In this document: positions 49,301 to 62,699 of the stretch, in pieces | How positions within the stretch are numbered: position 1 is the first letter of the stretch | How the letters are laid out: each line of letters opens with the position of its first letter | NCBI GenBank assembly: GCA_033026295.1 | Contig: CM065179.1 | Location: 22,313,275 to 22,377,274, forward strand | DNA length: 64,000 nucleotides | DNA from: Channa striata | Lineage: Eukaryota; Chordata; Actinopteri; Anabantiformes; Channidae | Direction of reading: 5' to 3' | Position numbers and translations under genes: made by a program | The notes under the pieces: model-generated | Databases searched by the model: none | Seen by the model: the letters and a program-made list of their open reading frames with translations, nothing else | Told to the model about the DNA's origin: nothing

Positions 49301-52300
49301 GGAAATGCTTGAAGGATATGCTCAAGATGTAGCATAACACTTCCACCAATCGGGCAAAGATAAGACAGCTAGATGGGAGCACAGGAAAGACTACCAACAA
49401 AGCCAGATAACCTGACTATGGCAGGAGTTTTAAAAAGATCACCAGGCAAACTAAAGAATTAGCCTGTGACGAGGGTACACGTACACATTAACACTGATAG
49501 GAGTGCAGGACGCTGGAAATTATCTTGACAAGCCATAAATTTATCAACTGCACAGTGTGAAACTACAGTTTCAAATGGTGTAATCATATTTGTCATCTGT
49601 AGCATTTGTGTGATGCTCTGCACTTAATAATTACAATGTAACAAATAATAAGCTTGTATAATTTGGACAGTCCTGGACTGAAGCTTGAAGCGCTGTACAA
49701 TTGTGTGCTTTACATTTTTGCAGAGGGGTCTGAGAAGGCCAGGGCCTGCAGATTGTGACATTGAAGGAGAAAACCCTCAATTCCATTGCTTCCCATCAAG
49801 GGATTACTGTAAAACAGGTTCTGCTCAGGGGGAAGGACGCTGTCGGAGCCCCAGTCAGAGTCCGAATCTGAGCTGCCGTTCCCAGAACCCTCAGTGGCTG
49901 TGGGTGGGTAACTGAGCTGCTCCAGCTGCTCTACCAGGTCACTGAACTGCAATGCAGAGCTGCTCTCAGAGCGCACAGAGTATGCTGGAAAGTTGACCAT
50001 TGAGCTGGCCTCAGACTGAATGTCAGAGCCTGGTAGACGAAGGGAGGACGAGTCAGCACCTCCATAGCCTACTGACATGGACTCACCTGCAGAGCTGAGC
50101 CCCAGGTTGTCCATGGAGCTGCACTCAGAGCGGTTGTTAACCAAAGAGCTGGTCTCAGAGTGACCAACAATGCTGTCAGGGAAAAGGTTGTTGTTCCCAT
50201 TCAGGTCCTCTATGCCCACACTAAAGAGCCTATTTTTACTGAGATCAGAGTTTTCCCCATAACCAAACTCATCCATTTTTTCATCAAGACCATACGAGTA
50301 GGCCTCAGCACCCCCGCCATAAAAGGATATTTCTGCGGGATCATCGTCTATAAACTCCTCAGTGACATGCAGTGGTGAGTTGCACATGGAAAACATGGGA
50401 TTCTGCTTTGTACGCAAAAGCTCCGCCTGAAAGGCCTCAGGTGTAAACACCCCTTGCCTCTTTACTCCACCCCCACCCACCATGCACCCAAACCCCCTTC
50501 TCGCACCAAGCTCATTATCCTCATTGCCATTTTTGGAGGGCTGTGACTTGGCAGTGCCACTCTCTTCACACACAAACAAGGGGCTGCAGTGTCCTGCTGC
50601 CTGATTGCTAGGGGCACCTTGAAACGCGTAGTGAGACAGGGGAGCAGCCTTGACCGGTTCTTCCTTCGGGGGGCTGGGGGGTCGGACAGCTTTCACGGGG
50701 GACTGAGGTTGCTGATGCTGCGGGTTCTGGTGCTGCTGGGGAGGTGCTGGAGACTGGTTCAGCATGGCCAAAGGCTGTGGCTGAGGTTGAAGTTCTGATC
50801 TTGGGAGCATGCCAGAGATGTGGGCTGATTGGAAGGATACCGTAGCAGAGGAGGGGGATCCTGGGGCCCTGACACTGTCACTGAATGACAAACTCTAAAA
50901 CAAGGCAACACCAAACAGATTAAAGGGGAGAAAAAAGGCAATAAAGAAGAAGATAACCCATTATGTTAAATGACCTACTAATGTGCAATTTAAAATTTTA
51001 GTTGTATGTGTTATTCTAGTATATCACCATTGTAGATGCACTGACCTGTTTTGGCACATCTGCTGCTAGGGATCGTGTAGACATTCGTACTTTACTGTTC
51101 CTCCTGAACGAGAAAGAACATCAGAATTATTACAATAAGCAGCGTAGAATACTTCAAAACAAAGAAGTAAAAAGTAAACAAATGTCCACTGTACCGATAC
51201 AGAACTGTTCTGTTTTTTCTGCACATTCATATACCTCTGGTATGGTGTTCTCTTTGCTCCATTTTCCCTGACATACTCCACAAGCTGCTTCTGTGTCCTC
51301 CCACTAACAGGAAAGATTTTTCAATTAAAACACTGAATAATTAAACTTTTTAGTGTGACTACTCAAGGCACTACAGAGATACAATGAAAACGACACAAAA
51401 TTTAACATAAGCCTTTGTATCTATGTCAGTATTTAATACCTGTATCTGAAGGAAGAGCCTCTAGTGAAGAGAACAGTTTTGGATTTGGGCTGGGGTTGGT
51501 CTAAAAGACGGAAAAAAGAGTGGTATTCCACACAGATCTTCCAGAAAATTTTACATTGGTCTCGACTGGCCATCATAAACTCCAGCGTATCCTGATGAGG
51601 GCCCTAAAAGCACACATAGAAAGTGATATTAAATTCACACAAAACGCTAACAAGAACAGAACAGAACAAGTCATTGTCAACGATACCTACATGGACCTCT
51701 GGGTGGAGTTTGATGAGGAACCGCTTTCTCTTGAAGCTAAGTTTGCGAATCTTGGACCAATTGAAGGTATTTATTTTTGTGTGGCCCTATTCCAAAGAAA
51801 AAAGAAAAACCTTGAATACCCAACATTCTTGGAGACTGAGGGACAAGCCTAGAAAGATATCTGGTATGCAAACAAGTAAAAAACAAAAAAATCACCTGGA
51901 AAACCTGAAGGCCCATGTGAGCGACAGCCAGATTGATCTTGGTACCTTCACGGTCAGCTGCTGGGTGAAAGCGGACGCCATACATTTCCAGTTTACGTGC
52001 AATCTCCAGGATCTGGAAATCTGATTCAGCAGGTGTCTGGCCGCTGGAGTGGGCAATGAATCAAAACCATCAGTGTTAAAGCACAACATTAACGGGACTC
52101 ACCAGATATTAATACTACTAAAACACTAAAGGGTGATGAGCACCTCCTCCACTTATTCCAATACAGAAACTACTTTCTCTCATGCAAAAATCCAAACGCA
52201 AGAAATTCCATTGTGTTGAATATCTGCACCATTCTTGTGTGACATAGATGTAAAAGATTGTATGTGTGATTGTATCACATCTTGTTTGTCAAGTAGTGTG

Positions 52301-55300
52301 ACTTTAAGTCTTCTGTAACTTCCAGGATTTGAGAAGCATTATCTAAAACCATGTGATTACAACCAAACAGCATGTTAGGAAGAGATATCCATCCAATCAT
52401 CACCACATTCTAATTTTGTTCATCCGTTAAGCAGTGAAATCTCCTTAGGGCCCTCCCCTGCCCCACTGGCCTTATGGCTAATAGACTGGCGAGAGCAGGG
52501 GATTAGGCCAGAGAACTCAGCACTTGTGCTTCCACACTGGCAACCAAAGGAAGAGATTAGCAAAGGTACTGAGAGCCGCCTAAATACACTGAGCTAAAAA
52601 GAGTCTGTTTTGGCCATAGGATAGTACTAAGCTTTAAAAAAAGAGATGATCTGGTGGTGGGAAAACTGCAGTAGGTTTTGTTAGACTCCGGGCAAACTCC
52701 CTCATAATGGATGTTTAAAGCCATTAAAAGAGGGACACTTTGTGGGTATAAAATCCCCACGCACCCCCCCCCCAAAAAAAATTATGATTCATAGGATATT
52801 CACTGAAAATCTTGCTGAAATGCTTAATCCTCACACCAGTAAATACTTTTGCATTACACTACACTAACCCACAATACTATTGCCCTACCTGGGACAGGTT
52901 GGGGTGAGAGTAGAGCTGTGGTGACATCACAGTAAAGTGGCCTAATGTGGTCAGGAGTACAAAGTAAAGTAATCCTGTTAGTGGCTGATGACCTCATTTA
53001 AAAATCTGTAGTTTCTTTTAATTACAGTTTGCTATGTTTTATGTGGCATCTGTTTAAAGAGTAAAATAAAAAGTAAAACTTGTGAGGAATTGTACAAAAG
53101 TGCCCTTTCAGCTGCTGTGACAAAACCTGCTGGGAGCCTGTCACTCGGCTGGTTTAAGAGGAAAGACTGCAAAATTCTGGTTTCACTTAAACTGGTTATA
53201 TTTAAATATCCTATGAGTGGTACATAAAATAAAAAGCCAGTCACAAAGTAATCCGGCAGAACCAGGTAGCAAACATGCAGACCGAACATAACATCTCATA
53301 GAACTTACAGGTGCCTGCGATGAAGCTCCATGATTCTCTCCTGCACCTTCTGTTGGTAAGGCAACAGCTTGGTCATCCTCAGAAAGTCACTGTCTGCCAC
53401 ATCATCATAGTCACCAATCTCCGCTGTGGTTTACGGAGGAAAGGCAAAATATTAATGGTTTTCTTTGAACAAACAAGACAAAGATCTGTTAAATAAAGGC
53501 AGTTTGCTATTTTTTTCTAGTGTGTACATGTTCGCTTTAAAAAGACATCTTCAGTCATTTTTCTAAATTAATCATATTGCTCTCAATCAACATACCCAAC
53601 CAACTCTGAATCAATCACGTTTGATTCGTTTTTAGCCTGTAGAATGGATTAGCTTGTTCACTGGTGACATAATCTCCATTGTTGTCCAAACTATTAAAAC
53701 TACACCAGACAGACTGCGCCACATGACGACATTTCATCATACCAGAAGGCAGTGGTTTTTCCATTTTAACGCCTACTGTCATTGGCTGTTCATCTTAGTG
53801 AAGCAGCCAGGACAATTAGTACCTTCCTGTCACATTAAAACACACGGGGATTTGTGCAACAAATTTATGGAAGTGGAAGTGTTTGACAAAGTGGAATATG
53901 AAAAATCTGCTGCTTTTAAAAGTGAAATAAAACTGCACGAAACTGGCATTTTTTTAAACTTGTGCATCATTATTTATCATTATGAATAAAGCTTACTGCT
54001 ATAGTTAAACTTTAAACTAAAACGTAGCCATGGCATTAAGAGGGAACCTAGTAAAATACATCTCTAGTTTCATTGTCTCTATTAAATAAACACTAAAAGA
54101 ACCACCACATATTGTATACCATATTAACACATACACTGAACAAGATGAGAGGCCAACAGGGCTCCAGTATTCTCTGTGCAGATCAGCCTGCCCTCCATCA
54201 GATCTCGTTTCATTTGTAGCGAGAATAAATACCTAAAGAAAAGAAGCAAAGAGGTTTAGAGTTCATCTGTTTATGCCCATGAGAAGTAAAATAGCACAAA
54301 CTGAAACCACATAGTTAAAAACTGAGCTTCAGGAAAGCATATTGTCTCAAGTCCCCCCCCCCCAATTAGATTGTACAGGTGTACCTAGTGAAGTGACCAG
54401 TTAGTGTATAGCGAAGCTGGAAATGACCTTCAGATATCAAATGGATGAAGGCCTGTTGGCCAAAATGTTTTGTCAATGAAGCTTAGGCATAACACTTACA
54501 AAATACCTTAAACAATATGTGAATGTTAATTAATGTCAGAATACGCAAGGCCAGATTTTACCTCGATTAAAATCTTGCAATGTTAAAAATGTTTGAGTGA
54601 TGCACAGACAAAAAGTATTAGTGGTTAAACCTTGGCATCGAAAGAATTAGAAAAACAGTTTTTAAAAGGCAATAAACCATAATTAGATTCTGAAAAGTAG
54701 ATGAAATAGAAAAAAACCCTGAGCAAATAAATAAATAAAATCTGTCTAAAGCCCACCTAAACAGGCATGAGAAAAAAAAGTAATATCCAGTAGGAAATTA
54801 CAGTCACTGACCTCGTGTACTCCTCCTGCAGCTGACCGGGGTCTGGAGGGAAGAATTTCACTGACAGCCTAAATAGCGTATTTGCTGGTCCTGACAAACA
54901 TGAAAGCAAATCATCAGCACAGAGATATTATTTTCATTGAGCAGAAAATGAGTTAATGTTGGAGCTTACTCACTTCTGACTTGTTTCACAATGGGTTTTG
55001 TGGGTTCCAGCCAAACCTAAAAGAAGTGATATTATTTTCAAACTGGACAGGTGGTGAGATTTCTACCTACAACATTTCACTTAGCAAATTAAATGTTTAC
55101 ACCTTAATTACTGCAGAGTCACGGTGGCATTTTGCCACAGGCTGTGGACAACAGCTGCTATAAAACCTCACTCTAAGAGCCTGCTTGTCTTATTACATCT
55201 GGGCCTGATTGAGGGAGGAATGCAAGATCCAGGCTGATATATTGAGAAATTGGAATCAGCTGATATCAGCCTAGATTCCATGGGAGTGCAGGGCATCAAA

Positions 55301-58300
55301 ATACATTCAGGAAAGTACAGATACTGGTCATTTCATGAGGAAACTATTACAGGCACTAAGCTGTTTTATTGAGCACATATGTTGATGCCTGATTTACCTA
55401 CACTGAATATATACAGTGCCTTTGTTAAAAAATGCTTTTTTAATCCCAAACTGCGGAGCGTCGAACACACCATCTATCTATGTTCAGTGTCGGTTTTAAA
55501 TGCTCAGTCCGGTGGGTCTTATAAACAAACACCAGCTCAACTCTTTTTGGAGAAGTCTTTCATATATCTTCTGTTGATTTACAAAAAGGTTTTTGGTGGT
55601 TTTAGAATGACATATTTCAAGAGGGGAAAAAAGCATATCAGCTGGAAAGTATGCAATTTGTATATGCCAGACAAGTTTAAATATTCCTACATTACATGCT
55701 TGACGGTTCCAATAAAAACAATACGACGTCACCGTATGCACAAAACTTAAAGAGCAACTGAGCATTTGGAAAATAAGTAAAAAATGTATTGCTCCTAGAT
55801 TGAAGTCTTTTTGTAGTCCCCTTTGACCTTTAAATACCGTTTTTGTTTGCTCATCACTACTTAGCTGACATGTATAATGTTTTATCAGTTTCTGGATATT
55901 TAATGTGTGTGTTTCAAACAGGAAACAGTTGTTGGTGCACGTACCCAGTTCATCTGCATGTTCTGAAACTCAAGGCCAAAGTAATCAGACTCTATGAGGT
56001 TGCCTCTGTGGAAAACCTCAGAGAGGAGAGCCTGTCCAAGAGCTTTTGGCTGAAAGAAAAAAAAAGAAAGACATTTTTTTTCCATCTCCATGTCAACACA
56101 GAGATCACAGCACGCCGATAATACAATTTAAACGTTAATAGTTTGGGAAAGAAAAAAAAATTCAGAATGAACATCAATGATCAAACAGAAAAGATGAGCA
56201 AAGATAAATATGAAGAGTACAACTTTACCAGGCTTACGTGGGGGTTGCATGGTATTTAAAATGAGGGCTGGCTGTGTGGTGCAGAAAATATTTGGCATCT
56301 GTAAATGATCCACTTCACTGTGCTTTTTATGTTCCATCTGTCAATTCAAATCATTTGCTTAACTTGGACGAATGAGTAAACTGTAAAAGTGTATGGTCCT
56401 ATGTCCTCCTGAAAAGTTACGCTGGACAGTGGCCCTGGACAATGCAGCAAAGTCACAAGCAGGAAATATGCCCAAATTTACCTTCCCAGTGCTCCGGGAT
56501 TGTTTTCACTAAATGAAAAACTAATTACAATGTACTAAGAACACACTGCACTTGAGGTTTGGAATCCTAGCCTGCGACTTTGAGAAAATTATAGTCTGGA
56601 ACATCTGGTTGTAATGTAAAATAGTATTTTTAAAGCCTTATAAAAAGGAACTTCTTTGCATTGGCTGAATGAGAGCATTGAAACCTAAAGAGTACAGGGT
56701 TACTGTAGTTAAATCATTACTTTGATGCAATCATATGTTGTACATTCACAAAATCTATAAACTGCAGGTGAAACCTCCTAAAAACATCAATAAATTCAGG
56801 AATCAGTTGTAAAAATGCAATTTTTCCAGGCATTTACAGTGTCTGATTACAACTGATCTCAACCAGTGAACAAAAACTGGTGTGCTAAAACAGTTTGTCT
56901 GGGTTGCTCTTGACAACAGGCCAAACATACTATACAGACGGCCCCATGAGTATTTACAATTCATGAGCAGCCAAATTTAAGGAGCATTGGAGTTATGCTG
57001 TGTATTTTGCTTTTGCAATAAGCAGATGGAAACCCGTTTCTGAAATGTATTGTAAACAAAGTTATTAGACAAATCTCCCTTGTGGATATCGATAACATTT
57101 CCCAACAATACATGCCATTTCTTGTACATTCCTTTAGTATATGGTGTACATACATTTAGCTGTAATACAGCATGAGGCCAGGCTAAACTTACATACTGGA
57201 AGCACAAATAGCAATAGTTATGGTTTGAGAAGAAAAATAAGAAGCCTAAGGCCAATAACAAATAAATTAAGCACTTTCTCCAGTGTGTTAGTTATGAGCA
57301 ACCTACTCTGCAGTAAGTGGTGTGCTTTAGATGCTCCTCCTTTGTTACTCATTAAGCCTCGGCAGGAATGTAAAACTGCATTCACTGCACTCCACTATCA
57401 AGGGACAGTAAAATCCTTCTGAGACATTCACCTTTATCTTCTAGAAAGACAAAAGGACGGGGTACACTACGGCAGATCACACTCACCCCCTCCAACGTGA
57501 GCAAATCGAAAGGGTTGAGCACACAATTTCGTAACAATCCAGATCTGTGAGATACTTTGCCTTCAAATATCTTCCTCATAGTGCGGATATGTGTATGTGC
57601 CATCAGTTACTATATGTCGTACGGGTAGTTGTACCACTGAAGTGACATCACCCTTAAAAATGCTTGGAATGTCTGATTTATTTATTTATTTTTAACACAG
57701 CGATAGAAGAGAGAGAAAGAATCTTATGTGACCAAGGTTGTGAGCAAAGCTGAATGGAGAGCTGCCAATGAAAGCAAATGTAAACGACATAAAATGTTCT
57801 CGGACATCATAAATGATAATGAGCTGACGAAGCCTGACAGCAGCACATGCAAAGGGTTGAGATGTCTTAGGACAGTGTCAGCAGTGCTGACATTGTTTTG
57901 TTCCTAAAGGTTGCTAGTACAGATAAAAATCCATTCTGACCATAATAAATGATTGACAAATTAACAATTATTTTCTATTTTCATTTTCTAATTGTAGAAT
58001 ATACTGTTCTTTAAACCCTAGCCTGCTGTAGATTTTTTGGTGCTATGATAACAAACGTGTTCTTTTTAATTTAAATTGTCTTGAGAAAAGCTAATGCCTG
58101 AAATCTCTGTACAAAATTAAACTAAATGAAAAGAAGTTTAATAAAAGAGTGCTGTCCTTTCAGTATTTTAATATATTTAGCAAATAAATATGGCAGACGT
58201 TCCTGGTTCCAGTTGAGGATTTACAAGTTTCCAGTTTTTATTGATGCAAATTTAAATATTTACAATAAAAAACGCCAAATAAATCAGAATTTAAAAAAAA

Positions 58301-61300
58301 ACATAATAATTAAATCACCAATAATGGTTTCTCAATTTTAATATATTCTGAAACAGTCGCCCCTCAATATTATTAAAACTACAACATTCAAGAAATGTTT
58401 TGGTATTTTACACATATTAAAAATACTTTAGCTGCCACCTAGAACGTGTCTGGCATTTTGAGGTCAAGCACATTTCTGATGTGGCAGTGAGATCACATTC
58501 AGTGTGTTCACACCCAATGTGTGGTATGGACCGCAGCCTTATTTCCGACTGCCAACATTAAGGCAGGTCAGTGGGTCAGACAATCAAGCTCCAAAAGCTT
58601 GGATTATGACAAACAGATGTTTCTCTGGGAGACAAATCTTTGTGTGTATGTTTGTGTGTATTTGCATGCAAGTGTGAGGATAAAGAATAAAACAGATGAA
58701 AACACAGGTGTAACCTAATATCATTCAGCTTATTTCAAATCCAGGGCTTGGGTGGACCTTGCACGACAGGTTCGGCAGAGTTTACTAAACAGCACTTCTT
58801 TCCCCAGGTATCAGTGGTAGTGAGCACAAGTACAACCTACTACTAACAGTAGGGGTGTGTTGGGGCTTGTTTTTTGCACAGTGGGATGTACATTGTTTAA
58901 GCTTTGCCACCAGGCGTTTTCCTGCTTACACACATTTTAAAGCCCTGCACATTAGTGACCACATTTACGAGTCCCCCTCCACCAGCGTCAGAACATACTG
59001 GCCAGGGCCATTTGTTGGCATGTTGGCAGATAAACACTACATAGTGGTAAGTAGGATCAGGCAATTCAGTGTACCTTCTGCCCATGTCACCTGTCCAATA
59101 TTTTCCATCCTCAACTTGGATTTAAAAACAAAGAAAACTGGGTAGATGGGGAGGTAATTGAAACTGCCTTAGGTGCAAGAGAATAGTAACAAAATTATAG
59201 AACAGATCCATAAAGTGCAGAGAAGAGTCTGAGAAGTTAGACAAGTCTTTCCAGGCACAGCCATTGGATTGCTGAGCTACTTCAGTACACAAGTGGACAA
59301 AGTGAGCACTTTGTAGAAATGAGTCCTCAGCTCTAGTGGCTCTAATGAAGAGCCTGAGCACTCCTTTTTTGACCATGCCAATGAAACGCATGCTTAATTC
59401 AGCTCCATCCATTGTGCAGTTAGACAATCATGCCTTCGTATAGCACAAAACTACACAGATTCAATATAGCAGGACGCACAACAAGAGCTTGTTGATTTTC
59501 AGACAGACAGTCTACATCACATCATAGCCCATCTTAGAAAAAACAGATAAAAGGTAACAGTAGTAGCAACACATTAGCGTTGAATTACACAAGTTATGAT
59601 CCTGTACCAGCAAAATTAGAACGACAGTTTTTCTGCAGTCCCTAGGCTGAATGTGATTCCATAGCCAAACTTCCAGCAGAGCTTCACTCCTGAGCATGTC
59701 CCCTCCCCCACCACCCCGGCTCAAACTTTGTACTGGCCGTGACTGCTCCCTCTGAACTGCTCTTTTAACACCAGAGGCTGGCCCTCCCTCTCCCTTACAG
59801 CACACTTGGTTGTCAACCTTGCTATTTATGTGCTTGTTTGCTAACACTAAAAGCAAAGCCTGCCCGGATTCCCTCCCACCGATGTTTTGACCGTACTGCA
59901 TTTTTCACACAGCTAGGTTCCACAGCCCACCCTTAACTCTTTTCCCGAGTTTTGAACTGATAGTTAAGGCCAGCAAAGGGGCCGGCTGAGCTGGATAAAA
60001 GAAGCCTGTGTTTCACTGCCCTCCTGGCCCTGCCTCCCTGTCCAGAAACCACAAGGCCGAGCTTTCTCCTGTGCTGGCTGTGGGAGGGGTCTGTGGACGA
60101 GAGCCACGCAAACAAATGTCTGCTGATGACAACCATGCTAGGTACCTGCAGCAGATGAAGGACAACAGATCAAAGCATGTGTGATCTCATTATATTTGTC
60201 TGTTGTAGTTCCAGGCTAAAGACAATCTATGGGCCACAAATCTATGTACTCTATCCCACCGTCTGTTGGTACAGGTAGCCATTTTCATGAGGGTACAAAT
60301 GTACAATGCTGCACAGATAAAACAATGGCACAAGCACAAGTGTATACGTGTGTGAGTAGAATGTTAACACTTTTGATGAGAGCACATTCATTTTTCACAC
60401 TATGAAGAATAGGAATGGCACGAAACAGCAGGTGATAAAGACTGCACATAAATGTACAACATATTTGGGCAGCTGAGCAACCACACTGAGAGGAGGCACT
60501 TGCTTGAAGGCCACAACCATTTCAACCATTCAACACTGCAATTTTGAATCTATTTTTGGATACAGTATACATGAGGAATAACTACAGTTACAATTTGGAA
60601 AACGCTACACTGCTTCTTTCATTTTTACTTACCACACAGTGTGGTCAAAAGACTTTTCAGTTAGATAAGCTCTGTAACAGAAGAATTCTGCAGACATTCT
60701 ATACACACAAATACTATTCTCCTGCCAGCCCACAACTACTCAGACTCAAACAGAAATATTAAGCAATGTTGAGCTGTGGTGAACAACAGTCTCTTAGAGG
60801 CCATCTTGTTCCTGTCAAAGTGCAGTCTGCTTGACACCAGGATTGTCGTCATTCCCCTTTTGCAGCTATTTATTTCTGTCTGCCACCTTCAATAAACACC
60901 ATGTCCATAGCTTACTTTGAACTCTTCAGGCCAAGTTAATCTGGGCTGCAAATTTAGAGCTGAATATCTTCCTACATCTGACAAAAACAATCTTGGAAGT
61001 TACTTTTCCTCTACAGTCAACAGTGCACAGCCCAACTTCCAGACAAATTAAACTTGTGTCTGTCACAGTCTATTAGCTTAAGACTTTGAGAGAACATATG
61101 GTGCATAAGATTATTAAACGCCTGTCTCAGCAGTGCCCCCCCAATCTACATCTGCAAGAACAGTTATTGTTGTGGGCTACTCAGGGATTTAATATAGAGC
61201 TGTTACAAGTTAAATACACCAAACTATTTACACATGATTAGTGGTTGCTAAGTCCAATTTTATCATACTGAAAAGTAAAACTTTCCCATTAATAGATCAT

Positions 61301-62376
61301 TGACTTTTTAAAAATGATTGTGAAGCATCCACATTGGACCATCTGACCGTAGAAGAGACAGGAAACTTGATCTAATATAGCAGCTTCCTTATTGCTTCCT
61401 ATTTGCCTTTTAAAAGACTCCAGCAGTAACTTGGCAAGTAAATAAAAGTTTGTTCAAACTTTCAAACCAACTGTTAATTACTTGAAATGGATTACCATCT
61501 TGGGAAGTATTATCACAACAAAACAAAATCAATATTTGCTCATGTAAATGCAATTGTGTTATCACATTTGCAGTTTTAATTATATTAAATCTGTCTACTA
61601 TTGTAATGTTTCTAATTTGATTTAATGGACTGTCTGCAAATTAGAGTAATCCAAAAAAATAAAAAAAATAAAAAACAAGAGAGGTTGGAAAAATCTTAGT
61701 GTTAATCCTAAAAAGATAACCCCATCAAATTGGCACAGTGACTGCTCTTATTTGTCCATACTTGTCATGTTAAAGCCAAGGCCTGACGAATACACAGGGT
61801 TACAATTGAGCAGTGCAACAGACTTGATAACCACCCTGGTAAATAGTGAGTGTAAAGACATTCAAAGTGGTGTGTTTGGAATAGGAAAGAAACTACCACC
61901 ACCACCGCCACCCCTTGGGTTTTGAGCAGAAATCACAGCCAAGAAACTCAAAACTGCCCTGGTGAGTTACACTAAGTTGCCTGAATAAGAAGCCTAAAAG
62001 GAGGAAGGGATTTCAATGCCAAAGCCATCTGCCAGCTGTCACCAACCAAAGCAACACGCAAACGGTGTAACTTAGGAATAACCTGCTGTGTAACAAACTG
62101 CCATCTTATCACAGTGTAAATACAAGCTGATTGTAGGAAACAATGAGGCTGTGCAACAGCAGAGGAGAAACTCACATCTATGTCAAAGAACTCCTGGGAG
62201 TCGTCCAAGCCCTGAACACGGATTTGCAGTCCTCGCCCATGGCTTTTGCTCCCGCTGACCATGTTGCCACTGAGGCTCTGGCCTGGTTCCAAAGTGCTGA
62301 TACCAGCATTGAACTGGGCTCCGAGCCTTGTGCCCGGGGTCTGCAGGACCCGGTACGAGCCCTCGATCTCCCCCAT
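40352..62376 (-). CDS. farp2: FERM, RhoGEF and pleckstrin domain protein 2
   Basis: Rac/Rho-family guanine exchange factor acting below plexin-A/semaphorin signals. Twenty-six exons join in phase: 62376-62176, 56049-55945, 55016-54974, 54890-54812, 54232-54135, 53423-53309, 52043-51896, 51786-51691, 51603-51440, 51303-51235, 51103-51046, 50894-50087, 46254-46070, 45847-45758, 44776-44643, 44554-44473, 44383-44146, 43921-43791, 43704-43636, 43538-43449, 42816-42734, 42488-42370, 42193-42030, 40880-40773, 40677-40526, 40445-40352. This gives 1240 residues. Order: FERM at about 45-330 (DYFGLEFQNMQMNW, GQTPAESDF), FERM-adjacent segment (RGSSFRYSGRTQKQL), a 270-residue Ser/Pro/Gln linker, DH at about 728-915 (ERTYLKDLEVITVWF, CYLPLNTFLLKPIQRL), PH1 (GLQQRMFFLFSDMLLYTSKG) and PH2 (GWQKLWVVFTNFCLFFYKTHQ). 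The start MGEIEGSYRVLQTPGTRLGAQ favours FARP2 over FARP1. The linker exceeds the human one (1054 aa total). Confidence 0.95.
41456..41568 (-). CDS. farp2: farp2 putative alternative exon (duplicate of the exon before PH2)
   Basis: In the intron between 42030 and 40880 a 113-nt stretch is bounded by an acceptor (CTCGCCAG/AGCTTCC) and a donor (ATGAACCAG/GTATTGG). It enters in phase 1 and leaves in phase 0, exactly like the standard exon 42193-42030. Its 37 codons read NTITHVCWYRNQNLSLTDYL in the middle, homologous to NTTMHVCWHRNTSVSMSDHS of the standard exon. Either exon can join to NQLSGYLLRKF, the start of PH2. The 5' half (LPPRYLLGQGQRP) has no acidic ESEDD motif as in the standard exon. Expression is not shown. 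Confidence 0.6.
43228..43248 (-). CDS. farp2: Possible 21-nt farp2 micro-exon in PH1
   Basis: Between the exons ending at 43449 (HGMI) and starting at 42816 (VEESENEW), both phase 0, lies CTGCAG / 21 nt / GTAAGTCC. The acceptor has a pyrimidine-rich lead (TTTCTGCTCTGCTCCTGGCTGCAG). The insert reads LIVLDAP in frame. Chance occurrence is possible because such a short exon has no homology support. Confidence 0.3.
46255..47611. other. Rest of the intron upstream of the farp2 DH exons
   Basis: Contains a G-run (46895-46909) followed by a long A-run (46925-46945). No coding is recognised; the minus-strand frame of 160 codons across the runs is low-complexity by-product. Confidence 0.5.
47612..49709 (-). 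other. Possible 3' UTR of the short farp2 isoform, within the intron
   Basis: After the alternative stop codon the sequence is AT-rich and gene-free for 2 kb. TTTATT near 47616 would be AATAAA in the gene's direction. No repeat is recognised. Confidence 0.35.
49710..50894 (-). CDS. farp2: farp2 composite exon, alternative 3' end (short isoform)
   Basis: This exon begins right after CAG AAG-type phase 0 junction (KQ/SLSFSDSVRAP). It contains a consensus donor CTCTGCAG/GTGAGTCC at 50087/50086 that joins in phase to the exon at 46254 for the full-length protein. If the donor is skipped, the same frame stays open for 126 more codons to a stop at 49710. This gives about 786 residues with FERM and linker but no DH or PH domains. 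The extra part is not random: it has SEASSMVNFPAYSVRSESSS, then FSDLVEQLEQLSYPPTATEG, and ends DPSAKM. Four short SExSS repeats span the junction. It may be a known vertebrate isoform; I cannot check. Confidence 0.7.
   Translation of the reverse strand, partial: SLSFSDSVRAPGSPSSATVSFQSAHISGMLPRSELQPQPQPLAMLNQSPAPPQQHQNPQHQQPQSPVKAVRPPSPPKEEPVKAAPLSHYAFQGAPSNQAAGHCSPLFVCEESGTAKSQPSKNGNEDNELGARRGFGCMVGGGGVKRQGVFTPEAFQAELLRTKQNPMFSMCNSPLHVTEEFIDDDPAEISFYGGGAEAYSYGLDEKMDEFGYGENSDLSKNRLFSVGIEDLNGNNNLFPDSIVGHSETSSLVNNRSECSSMDNLGLSSAGESMSVGYGGADSSSLRLPGSDIQSEASSMVNFPAYSVRSESSSALQFSDLVEQLEQLSYPPTATEGSGNGSSDSDSDWGSDSVLPPEQNLFYSNPLMGSNGIEGFLLQCHNLQALAFSDPSAKM
56050..62175. other. farp2 intron between the first two coding exons
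   Basis: Six kb of mostly AT-rich sequence. I see no exon with fitting phase, no RNA gene and no clear transposon. Confidence 0.45.
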
Positions 62377-62699
62377 GGCTGCTCAGACCGGCTCTTCTAC
62401 TTCAATCCTGCAAAAATGATGAAGACAGCAGAAGTTATCAACGAAGCAGGGACAAAACAACTGAACACTTGTGACTGAATCGATGGATTTTCCCCATTTT
62501 GTGGGAAGCGAACCAAGGTGCCAAGAAACTTTGGGGACTGACTGCACGCGATGACCGGTTGGACGAGTCCGTGCACGTTTCATTTCGAAGTGACGCTGTT
62601 TATGCCCGAGCGAGCTTCATTCACAATCCGCCTCAACACAAAAAAACTTGACATAACTGAGAAGCCAACAGCTAGCACGTCCCCCGAATCTGTACGGAG

